A DNA stretch of 64,000 nucleotides from Deltaproteobacteria bacterium (GTDB taxonomy: Bacteria > Myxococcota > XYA12-FULL-58-9): contig JACRCV010000087.1 of assembly GCA_016218825.1 (NCBI GenBank), forward strand, positions 62,001-126,000, in the 5' to 3' direction. The notes beneath the pieces are model-generated. The model saw only the letters and a list, made by a program, of their open reading frames with translations, ran no database searches and had not been told where the DNA came from. Positions 38,981 to 46,061 of this stretch are shown here, piece after piece; positions within the stretch are counted from its first letter, which is position 1; each line of letters starts with the position of its first letter. The translations under genes and the position numbers were made by a program.

Positions 38981-39538
38981 ATGGTGGAGAGCAAACCGAG
39001 CGACAAGCGAGCATTCCCACGCGCCCGCGAGCGCATCCCGGTGCAGCTGAGCTTCAAGGACGGCAACCGCGAGTTCAACGCCACGGTCCAGACCGAAGAC
39101 ATCAGCCTGAGCGGCATCTTCTTCTCCTCGACCTTCTTTCTGAAGACCGGCAAAGAGCTCCTCCTCGAGTTCCGGATGCCGAACGACGACCGCCCGGTCC
39201 GGGTGCGCGGCGTCATCGTCCGCGAGGTTCACCTGAACGACCGGACCCCGGCGCGCGGCAAGGCGGTGTCCGGCTTCGCGATGCGCTTCACCGAGTACTT
39301 CGCCGACGCCAAGACCATCCTGGCGTCGTCGTTCTTGACTGCCGAGCTCGACGAGTTCCTCGACGACTACCTCGTGCGCCGCAGCCGCAAACCGAAGAAC
39401 GAGCACGACTCGCTGCGCGACGTGATCATCGCCTGGGAGGTCGGCAAGATGGCGCTCAAGGGCGGTGAGCTCGACATCATGAAGGATCGGATCACCGTCG
39501 ACGAAGACGGCCGCATCCGCCGGCGCCAGAGCAAGTAG
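38981..39538 (+). CDS. PilZ-domain protein with C-terminal extension
   Basis: 185 residues from the ATG at 38981, preceded by GGGAGAGG; open codons upstream lack a ribosome site. The PilZ domain (about 8-115) has FPRARERIPV (RxxxR) and EDISLSGIFF (DxSxxG), so c-di-GMP binding is expected. The 70-residue extension is charged and mostly helical (AELDEFLDDYLVRRSRKPK, IIAWEVGKMALKGGELDIM). It probably contacts a partner. It is convergent with the FHA-GGDEF gene, 2 nt away. Confidence 0.85.
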   Translation: MVESKPSDKRAFPRARERIPVQLSFKDGNREFNATVQTEDISLSGIFFSSTFFLKTGKELLLEFRMPNDDRPVRVRGVIVREVHLNDRTPARGKAVSGFAMRFTEYFADAKTILASSFLTAELDEFLDDYLVRRSRKPKNEHDSLRDVIIAWEVGKMALKGGELDIMKDRITVDEDGRIRRRQSK

Positions 39539-39540
39539 CG

Positions 39541-40563
39541 CTACTGCGGCAGCTCGGCCTCACCCCCGACCACCAAGATCACGATCGCTTCGTTCGCCGG
39601 TTGGCGGCTCTGCGCCAACGCCGCGCTCGCCGAGGCGATCAGCAGGTCGGCGTCGGACGGCGCCCCGCCCGGCAGCAAGGTCGCGACCCCGATCACCGCG
39701 TTCAACGCCAGCTCGACGGTGTCGAGCGCCACCGGCGCCGCGGCGACCAGGCGACAGAGGTCCATCGCCAGAATCCTTGCCCCGGTGGCGTCGGTCTGGC
39801 GGAGGAGCACCGCGAGCTCGCGATCCGCATGGCGCGCCAGCACGTCGGAGCCGCGGATCCGCGACGCGACGCGGCTAGCGGCGGCCCGCATCGCGGTGTC
39901 GACGGCGACCGGGCCCAGCGGCTCGCCGTCGCCCCGTCGGTCGATACCGACGAGCATCACCGAGAGCGGCTCGCGGTGGCGCGCCGCGAGGCGGTAGTCG
40001 CTGATCAGGCGCTCGGCGAAGTAGGGCCGGTTGAAGGTGCCGGTCGTCAGATCGTGAGTGCCGAGCTGGTAGAGCTCGTCGGTGAGGCTCTGCAGCGAGG
40101 TGCTGTGCAGGACCAGCCGCACCATCGTGTGTTTGCCGAGCTGGACGCTGTCCAAGGTCTCGACCGGGCTCTCGGTCACGCGCGCGCCGTTGACGAAGGT
40201 GCCGTTGGTGCTCTCCAGATCACGGATGCGATAGCGGCCCTCGGCGTCGGCAAACAACGCCGCGTGCACCCGTGAGATCGACTCGTCGCGGATCACGAGG
40301 GCGGCCTCATCCGACCGCCCGACGGTGCAGCGCGCCTGCGACAGCGAGAACACCCGCCCCATCCCCGGCCCCGCGGTGACCACCAGCGACGCGGCCCGCG
40401 CCAGCCCATCCACTCCGGCAGGCTCGACCTGGGTTTCGCGAGTCTCGGCGTCCCAACGGGCGCCATCGTTCGCGGAGAGGTTCAGGGTCTCTCTCGGACT
40501 CTGACCGGCGCCGAACGTGTCGCCCGCGTTCACCACGGGCCCACCACGGTTTGCATCAGGCAC
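39541..40563 (-). CDS. FHA domain plus degenerate GGDEF domain signalling protein
   Basis: 340 residues from GTG at 40563, which has GGAGG six nt upstream; an ATG pair at 40602-40605 is the alternative. The FHA domain (about 80-170) shows CTVGRSDEAALVIRDESISR with VHA and LESTNGTFVNGARV, the phosphothreonine-binding signature. It is joined to a GGDEF-type domain (HDLTTGTFNRPYFAERL start), but the active site reads RHADRELAVLL instead of GGDEF, so cyclase activity is unlikely. It may link Ser/Thr kinase signalling to a c-di-GMP-related partner. It is next to two PilZ genes. Confidence 0.82.
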   Translation of the reverse strand: MPDANRGGPVVNAGDTFGAGQSPRETLNLSANDGARWDAETRETQVEPAGVDGLARAASLVVTAGPGMGRVFSLSQARCTVGRSDEAALVIRDESISRVHAALFADAEGRYRIRDLESTNGTFVNGARVTESPVETLDSVQLGKHTMVRLVLHSTSLQSLTDELYQLGTHDLTTGTFNRPYFAERLISDYRLAARHREPLSVMLVGIDRRGDGEPLGPVAVDTAMRAAASRVASRIRGSDVLARHADRELAVLLRQTDATGARILAMDLCRLVAAAPVALDTVELALNAVIGVATLLPGGAPSDADLLIASASAALAQSRQPANEAIVILVVGGEAELPQ

Positions 40564-40736
40564 CCGACACCTCCAAAGCGAGGGCGTCGACCCCTCGGCC
40601 ATCATAACGGCTCCGACGATGGGTCCGCAACACGCGCGTCGTCGACCGGGCGGTCGCGACGCGAAGCGGCGGCAGGCGAAGGCCGGCCTCGGGCGAGCGT
40701 GTCGATGGGGGTTACAGGGTCGCGGCGGGAGCTCGG

Positions 40737-41066
40737 TCAGGCGTCGCGCGACATGAAGCGCTGCAGGCGTTTGGCGTCCGCCGGCGCCAGCATCGCGAAG
40801 GTCACCGAGGTGCTGTGGACGCTGCCGCGCACGCTCTCGCCGGCGACGCAGCCGAGCACCTTCAACGGCCTGTTGTCGTCGGGGAGGCAAAACTCCAGCA
40901 ACACTTCGCGGTCCTTCGCGACCTTGGTCGCTTGGCGCTCGTAGCGCATCCCCAGGGCGCAGATGTCGACCGCCTTCGCCGGCCGCATGCCGTCGGAGCG
41001 CTCCTCCCAGATGGTGGCGGTGAACGGGGTCCGCTTCAGCTCGCGTCGTTCGCGCTCGTTTCTCAT
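40737..41066 (-). CDS. Small PilZ-domain protein
   Basis: 109 residues from the ATG at 41066, with GGAGGA upstream. RELKR supplies RxxxR. The second motif is DICALG, where Cys replaces the Ser of DxSxxG, so c-di-GMP affinity may be altered. LLEFCLPDDNRPLKVLGCV resembles the LLEFRMPNDDRPVRVRGVI stretch of the PilZ protein at 38981, suggesting a common origin. It lies 173 nt upstream of the FHA-GGDEF gene on the same strand. Confidence 0.78.
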   Translation of the reverse strand: MRNERERRELKRTPFTATIWEERSDGMRPAKAVDICALGMRYERQATKVAKDREVLLEFCLPDDNRPLKVLGCVAGESVRGSVHSTSVTFAMLAPADAKRLQRFMSRDA

Positions 41067-41146
41067 CTCGGTCGTCCTCCTGCGCTCCCGTTGACGTGGA
41101 TGCGCCTCGAGCGAGTGTCGCAACAGCGATCGAGATCGTCAAAAAA

Positions 41147-41180
41147 CGCGCCGCGCGGGAATCAAAGGAAGTGCAGCGCG
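41147..41180 (-). repeat. 3'-UTR repeat family, partial copy B1
   Basis: Contains only the CGCGCGGGAATCAAAGG end. It shares 29 identical bases with copy B2 about 120 nt away, including the GTGCAGCGC that precedes the 41304 gene's stop, so the two arose by local duplication. Confidence 0.75.
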
Positions 41181-41210
41181 CCCGTTACCCAGCACCGGGG
41201 TGGACCTGCG

Positions 41211-41300
41211 CCCCTCGCCCCACCCGGGGGCGAGGGGTTGGGGGAGTGGGGGTGGGGAGCGAGGCCGCATCGGCCGCGCGGGAATCAAAGGAAGTGCAGC
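41211..41300 (-). repeat. 3'-UTR repeat family, full copy B2
   Basis: Two hairpins flank a G-rich tract on the plus strand. The first pairs CCCCTCGCCCC with GGGGCGAGGGG (41211-41236). The tract, with the end of that arm, has four G-runs of 4-5. The second pairs GGCCG with CGGCC at 41263-41275. GGGAATCAAA follows and the stop of the minus-strand gene lies 14 nt beyond. Confidence 0.82.
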
Positions 41301-41303
41301 GCT

Positions 41304-42287
41304 CTAGAAGTCGGGCGCCGGCGCCGGCAGCAGGCCCACGATCGCCTTGTAGAGCCCAGCCATCAGATCCTGCGGAAACAGCGGCTTGCCGGGCGACACG
41401 GCCGCGCTCATCCGCGCCTCGTACTTCTGGTAGAGCGCCCGCGCCGGCTCCGGCAGGTCGGCGCCGCTCGGATCGACGCTGGCGATGGGCACGCCCGGCC
41501 CCCACGTGTCCCAGGCCTGCATCATCTCGTGCGCCACGACCGCGAGCAGTTGCTGCTCGCGCGGGCTCGGCGCGGTGCCGGCCCGCCGCGCCAGGATCTC
41601 GAGCGCCGCGTCGATGCCGACCTCGATCACCCGCATCGCCACCGCGGCGCGCGCCTGACGCACCTGATGTTCCCGCGTCGACAGCGCCGCCATCTCCCGC
41701 AGGCAACCCTGGACCTTCGTCGGCAGCTCTTTCACGGCGTCCGGGTCCATTTCAGCCGCCGCCTTGCCGGAGTGACCCGCGACCCGCACGAAGCCGTCGG
41801 CGTCGGCCAACACCGAGACGACGTTGTACAGCCGCTCGACGCTGGTCTTCGCCTGCAGCGCGCCGCGGGTGAGCGTTTCGAAGTCGGCCGGCAGCCGCTC
41901 GGGATCGTAGTCGTGACCCGTAGCCTTGCCGTGCTCGTAGCGCGCTTGCGCCCACTGCGCGGTGGATCGCTGCATCTCGTGGCGCTGCAAGTCGGCCTCG
42001 GTCCGCGCCGCCTCGCGCTTCTCGCGGCCGGCGCCGATCGGGGTGTGCGGATCCCAGGGCCAGGCGAAGAACGACTTCTGCGGGTAGAGGGTCTTGTAGA
42101 GGTTCTTCAGGACGCCGCGGTCCACCGCCATGTCTTTGTCGAGGTGCGCGGTGAACGATTGGATGCCCGACGGGTCGCCCTTCTCCTGCAGGCCGATGGC
42201 GACGTCCAGGGCCTTCTCGTGCCTCTCGGGACAGATCCACGGCTCCTTCGCCTCACTGCCGTCTTTGCGGACCAGAAAGTCGTTCAT
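41304..42287 (-). CDS. Hypothetical protein, 327 aa
   Basis: No family recognised. The protein is soluble-looking and largely helical, with charged helices (RHEMQRSTAQWAQARYEHGK) and a long central helix (RQARAAVAMRVIEVGIDAAL). No signal peptide or membrane segment is seen; one HEMMQAWD stretch is not a HExxH motif. It begins 79 nt downstream of the 304-aa lipoprotein gene on the same strand, so the two may form an operon. A repeat element starts 14 nt after its stop. Confidence 0.65.
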   Translation of the reverse strand: MNDFLVRKDGSEAKEPWICPERHEKALDVAIGLQEKGDPSGIQSFTAHLDKDMAVDRGVLKNLYKTLYPQKSFFAWPWDPHTPIGAGREKREAARTEADLQRHEMQRSTAQWAQARYEHGKATGHDYDPERLPADFETLTRGALQAKTSVERLYNVVSVLADADGFVRVAGHSGKAAAEMDPDAVKELPTKVQGCLREMAALSTREHQVRQARAAVAMRVIEVGIDAALEILARRAGTAPSPREQQLLAVVAHEMMQAWDTWGPGVPIASVDPSGADLPEPARALYQKYEARMSAAVSPGKPLFPQDLMAGLYKAIVGLLPAPAPDF

Positions 42288-42366
42288 GGTGACCCATCCT
42301 ATGGCGACGACGCCCCGCCGGTTGGTGCCACACAGCAGGGTAACTCATCCCGGCAAACAGCGTCTA

Positions 42367-43281
42367 CTATCTTGGCCACGCAAAAAGTCGAAACGACAAC
42401 CCGGCCCGAGAGGAGCCCGGCGCCCGACCTGGCCGCAGCCGCCGATCGTTCTTCCCTTCGAAGTAGACGTCCTCGGCGACGGTGCGCCGCTGCTCGTACT
42501 CGACGTCGACGCCCAAGCGGCGGTAGGCCGCCATCGCCGCCGCCATGTTCCGCGCCCGGATGCCGTCGGCCTTCGCCAGCGCCACGACCCGGTCCATCTC
42601 CATCGGCCCGAGCTCGCGGACCAGGCGCTCGCCCTCCGGGGTGAGCTTGTAGGTCACGATCCCGGTCGGGCCGGCGATCCGCGACTCCAACAGGCGCGCC
42701 ACCTGCGGATTGCCGTGATGCCGCAGCGCCTCGGTGAGACGGACGTGGCCGACGAGGTCGGCGCCGGACGGCAGGCTGAAGATCTCGAAGTGGTACTGCT
42801 CCACTTGCATGAAGTGCACCCAGAGCTCCTCGCGCAGCGACTCGAAGATCCGCCGGTGCAGGTCGAGGATCCACTCGCGGGTGTGGAGGTGGTAGCTCGT
42901 GGCTTCGAACGGCCGGCCCTGCGCCCGCCGCCCGTCCGCGAGCTCGTCGAGGACCATGTCGATGAAGTCCATGTCGAAGACCACGGCGCTGTCAGCCTGC
43001 ATCTCGCCGACGTCGACGAAGATGCCCCGGCCGCCGCCGGTGTCGAAATAGAGCCAACCCTCCTCGAGCTGCATCTCGTCGACCGCCGCCATCGACACCA
43101 GCTCGCGCTCGCCGGCTTCGCGCGACAACCTGGTCAAGGTGTGCTCGCTGCCGTCGGTCACCCGCAGGCCCGAGGACTCCACCAGGCGGATCGACGGCTG
43201 AAAGAACGAACACGACGCGACGAAGGCCGACGCCGACACCAACCAGCCAACTTCCAAGGACCTTGGGGCTCTCCAGCTCAC
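42367..43281 (-). CDS. Hypothetical lipoprotein, 304 aa
   Basis: The signal peptide (WLVSASAFVASC) ends in an acceptable lipobox. The mature part begins FFQPSIRLVESSG and is mixed alpha/beta with many Glu and Asp. No family is recognised. Notable segments are GWLYFDTGGGRGIFVDVGEM, SYHLHTREWILDLHRRIF and KLTPEGERLVRELG. The gene is divergent from glnA across a 256-nt structured, AT-rich region. Confidence 0.65.
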   Translation of the reverse strand: MSWRAPRSLEVGWLVSASAFVASCSFFQPSIRLVESSGLRVTDGSEHTLTRLSREAGERELVSMAAVDEMQLEEGWLYFDTGGGRGIFVDVGEMQADSAVVFDMDFIDMVLDELADGRRAQGRPFEATSYHLHTREWILDLHRRIFESLREELWVHFMQVEQYHFEIFSLPSGADLVGHVRLTEALRHHGNPQVARLLESRIAGPTGIVTYKLTPEGERLVRELGPMEMDRVVALAKADGIRARNMAAAMAAYRRLGVDVEYEQRRTVAEDVYFEGKNDRRLRPGRAPGSSRAGLSFRLFAWPR

Positions 43282-43322
43282 GACGGCTCCCTGCTGCTCC
43301 CTACCCCCTTATGATACGGTCC

Positions 43323-43370
43323 GCGGATCCAGATCCGCAACCTGCCACATGCGTTACCTTTTGGTAACGC
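43323..43370. promoter_or_regulatory. Two adjacent perfect inverted repeats upstream of glnA
   Basis: GCGGATC-CA-GATCCGC (43323-43338) and GCGTTACC-TTTT-GGTAACGC (43351-43370) lie 12 nt apart at the start of the glnA / lipoprotein intergenic region. Both are perfect. They could be operators or a hairpin pair in the leader of the minus-strand lipoprotein gene. Confidence 0.6.
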
Positions 43371-43440
43371 AAGAACCTGCACCTGCGCCGCCATCGCTGT
43401 GATAAGCTGTTGTTATTGTTGATTATATAGTTACTGATCT

Positions 43441-43508
43441 TGAATATACGGCAAATTCTATTGAATATATGTCTTTCGTTGACATAATTAGTTGATATTA
43501 GTAGAACC
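43441..43508 (+). promoter_or_regulatory. glnA promoter region: direct repeats plus -35/-10
   Basis: TTGACA (43480-43485), 17 nt, TAGAAC (43503-43508), about 30 nt before the glnA ATG. Just upstream, TTGAATATA occurs twice (43441-43449 and 43462-43470), 21 bp apart, i.e. two helical turns on the same DNA face. The whole stretch from 43400 is strikingly AT-rich. No NtrC-type or sigma-54 consensus is seen. Confidence 0.6.
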
Positions 43509-43537
43509 ACTCAAGTTCTCACACCGTGAGGAGTCGA

Positions 43538-44974
43538 ATGAGCACTGTGGCCTTGCGCGATTTTCTCGAGATCCCATACGACCAATTGGAGGAGATGAAC
43601 CTCGAAGCGAAGGGGATGCGGCTCGACCGGGTGGAGGCGCACGCGGTCCGGGAGCAGCGGGTCAAGTACCTGACCGACGAAAAGCGGATCAAGGCGGTGA
43701 CGGTCTGTTTCACCGACCTCGAGGGCCGCTTTCACATGCTCGACTACGACAAGAAGTTCCTGTTGAAGGCGGCGGACAACCTGACCTTCGACGGCTCCTC
43801 GATCCGCGGCTTCTCGCAGCAGCACGAGTCCGACCTGCGCCTCGCGGTCGACTGGGGCGCCTTCTATTGGCTGCCGGCGGACGTGTTCGGTCCCGGCAAG
43901 GTGCTGGCGTTCGGCGAGGTGCTCAACCGGGACGGCACGCCGTACCCGGCGGATCTGCGCGCCACCCTGAAGCGGGCCGCCGACCAGCTGTGGAACAAGG
44001 ACCGCACGATCTGCAACGCCGCCAACGAGATCGAGGGCTTCTTGTTCCGCGGCCGCGACGCCGAGCGCGGCTACCGCGACACCGGGGCCTTCGAGTTCAT
44101 CTCCACCGGCGGCTATTTCCACTCGCTGCCGAACGACCCGTTGCGGCGCTTCATCGACGGTGCCGCCGAGGTGCAGCGGGCGATGGGGTTCGCGAACGAG
44201 AAGGACCACCCCGAGGTCGCGCCGTCGCAGTTCGAGATGAACTACGCGTACACCGAGGTCTGTGTCGCCGCCGATCAGATCCAGCTCTACAAGCTCCTCT
44301 GCCGCCAGGTGGCGCACAACCTGGACATGACCGCGAGCTTCCTGCCGAAGCCGGTCGCCGGGATCAACGGCAACGGCATGCACACCAACCTGTCGTTCAG
44401 CCGCGGCGGCAAGAACCTGTTCTACGACCAGAAGGGCGAGGACGGCCTGTCGGGCATGGGGCACGCCTTCATCAAGCGGGTGTTGGCGTCGGGGGCGGAG
44501 ATCTGCCTGATGTTGAACGCCAGCGTCAACGCCTACCGCCGTCTCGACCCGCACTTCGAGGCACCGAACCAGATCAAGTCGAGCGCCATCGACCGCGGCT
44601 CGATGGTGCGCATCCCGCTCGGCAACGAGCGCTCGGCACGCATCGAGGTGCGCTCGGTCGGCCCGGACGCCAACCCCTACATGGTGCTCTACGGCCTTTT
44701 GCGCACCGGCCTCGACGGGCCCGAGCTCGCCGAAGACGAGTCGAAGCGACCCCGCACCCGCTTCCTGCCCGACAACATCTACGACGCCTTGCGACACTTC
44801 AAAGCCAGCGCCTGGGCGAAGGAAGTCCTGGGCGAGGAGTCGTGGGCGCGTTATGCCGACCTGAAGCAGGCGGCAGCCGACCGCTGTCCGAAGGCGTTGG
44901 GGTCGATCGTCAAGGTCGCCGAGATCCAGTTCCACCATGAGGTGACGAATCAGTTCTTGTGGAACCAGTTTTGA
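43538..44974 (+). CDS. glnA: Glutamine synthetase, type I
   Basis: 478 residues from the ATG at 43538, with GAGGAG seven nt upstream. It joins ammonia to glutamate using ATP, in the cytoplasm. GSI signatures are FDGSSIRGF, GAFEFIST, NGNGMHTNLSF (ATP/Glu site), the NASVNAYRRLDPHFEAPNQ block and the SARIEVRSVGPDANPYM region. The adenylylation segment of GSI-beta (NLYDLPP) is replaced by DNIYDALRHFK, so the Tyr is kept but its context is not; adenylylation control is uncertain. A repeat element begins 23 nt after the stop. Confidence 0.9.
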   Translation: MSTVALRDFLEIPYDQLEEMNLEAKGMRLDRVEAHAVREQRVKYLTDEKRIKAVTVCFTDLEGRFHMLDYDKKFLLKAADNLTFDGSSIRGFSQQHESDLRLAVDWGAFYWLPADVFGPGKVLAFGEVLNRDGTPYPADLRATLKRAADQLWNKDRTICNAANEIEGFLFRGRDAERGYRDTGAFEFISTGGYFHSLPNDPLRRFIDGAAEVQRAMGFANEKDHPEVAPSQFEMNYAYTEVCVAADQIQLYKLLCRQVAHNLDMTASFLPKPVAGINGNGMHTNLSFSRGGKNLFYDQKGEDGLSGMGHAFIKRVLASGAEICLMLNASVNAYRRLDPHFEAPNQIKSSAIDRGSMVRIPLGNERSARIEVRSVGPDANPYMVLYGLLRTGLDGPELAEDESKRPRTRFLPDNIYDALRHFKASAWAKEVLGEESWARYADLKQAAADRCPKALGSIVKVAEIQFHHEVTNQFLWNQF

Positions 44975-44997
44975 GCGCTACGACACCCTGCGACTGC

Positions 44998-45091
44998 TTT
45001 GATTCCCGCGCCGCGCCTGCCGCGGCGCTCCCCACCCCCACCCTTGAATACTTCCGAGCATCGCCGGATCCCGCCCCCGAGTGGGGCGGGG
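44998..45091 (+). repeat. 3'-UTR repeat family, copy C
   Basis: Reads out of glnA: TTTGATTCCCGCG, then hairpin GCGCCGCG/CGCGGCGC (loop CCTGC), C-rich tract CTCCCCACCCCCACCC, about 20 nt, then a second hairpin CCCGCCCC/GGGGCGGG (45070-45090). It is in reverse orientation on the plus strand relative to copies A, B2 and D, because here the upstream gene is on the plus strand. Confidence 0.8.
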
Positions 45092-45119
45092 ACGACGGTC
45101 GCTCGAAACCGAAATCGGT

Positions 45120-45974
45120 CTAGCTGTCACCGGCGGGCTTCTTGCTAGCCTTGTTGACCTTGTCAATGACCGCCTTGAACGACTTCTCCAGACCCTCGGC
45201 CTCTTCGCGGTTCGCGGCCTTCAGCCCTGGGAGGCGGGCGTCGACGTCGGCCTTGAGCCGGCGGTAGTCGTCGCTCATCGCCCCGCCCTTCTTCTCCCAG
45301 TGGGCGAGCAGCTGCGCGAGCGCGAACTGGGCGGTCACGTCCTCGGGGAAGCGGCAGAGCGACGCGATGCTCTTCGGGATCTCTTTGTCGGTGGTGACCC
45401 CCAGCTCCTTCTGCGCCTTGCCGCTGAACATCGACTGGTCGATGCCGACGAGCGTCAGCCCGTAGTAGGCCCAGGCATCACTGTTGCTGTCGTCCTCGCG
45501 CACCGCCGCCTGCAAGGCGCGAAACGACTTGGTCGCATGCTCGACACGGGTACCGACGGCCAGAACGAAGGCCTCCGACATGATCTTGATCTCGGCATTG
45601 GACAGCCGCAGCGCCGCCTCGCTGCGCAACCTCGGAGAGGCGTTGCTGTCGATGATCTTCTTGAAGACGGGAATGGCGTCCTTCGGCTTCTTCAGGCCTT
45701 TGCTCAAGTTGTCGCCGGCGGTCTCGAGCTCGGCTTTGGTCTTCGCAAAGCTCTCGCGGGCCGCGGCGAAGCCGGGGTCGTCCCAGAGCACCGCCTTGCC
45801 GAGGCTCTCTCCGGGAGAGTCGACCTTGCCCAACGCCCCGCGGTCGTTCTGGATCGGGCGCACGGTGTCCTCGGGCCCGAGCACGCCGTCGGCGTCGTTG
45901 TCGACGACGTAGCCCTGATGCCCCGAGAACTCGCTGGTCTTGATGCCGCCCGCGCCCTTTGCCCCTGAAGCCAT
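45120..45974 (-). CDS. Helical repeat protein with one EF-hand-like loop
   Basis: 284 residues from the ATG at 45974, with GAGAGGG upstream. There is no signal peptide. Near the N-terminus DNDADGVLGPED fits the 12-residue EF-hand or dockerin calcium loop (Asp at 1, 3, 5, Gly at 6, acidic at 12). The rest is helical, with TPR-like stretches (KDAIPVFKKIIDSNASPRLR, SDAWAYYGLTLVGIDQSMF). The C-terminus is basic. No named family is recognised. It is convergent with glnA. Confidence 0.65.
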   Translation of the reverse strand: MASGAKGAGGIKTSEFSGHQGYVVDNDADGVLGPEDTVRPIQNDRGALGKVDSPGESLGKAVLWDDPGFAAARESFAKTKAELETAGDNLSKGLKKPKDAIPVFKKIIDSNASPRLRSEAALRLSNAEIKIMSEAFVLAVGTRVEHATKSFRALQAAVREDDSNSDAWAYYGLTLVGIDQSMFSGKAQKELGVTTDKEIPKSIASLCRFPEDVTAQFALAQLLAHWEKKGGAMSDDYRRLKADVDARLPGLKAANREEAEGLEKSFKAVIDKVNKASKKPAGDS

Positions 45975-46061
45975 GGTCAACCCTCTCGTGTCGACGGAGT
46001 CTATTGCCCGCTCGAGGAGGGTAACACGCGCGGTGCGGAGGCGCTATCGCCGATGGCCGCG

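Noticed and set aside
41147-41300. Repeated GAATCAAA units as a possible CRISPR array
   Set aside because: Only two unequal copies, no regular spacers and no cas genes; they belong to the dispersed 3'-UTR family.
41520-41560. HEMMQ in the 327-aa protein as a zinc-protease motif
   Set aside because: The pattern lacks the second His of HExxH, and no other ligands are visible.
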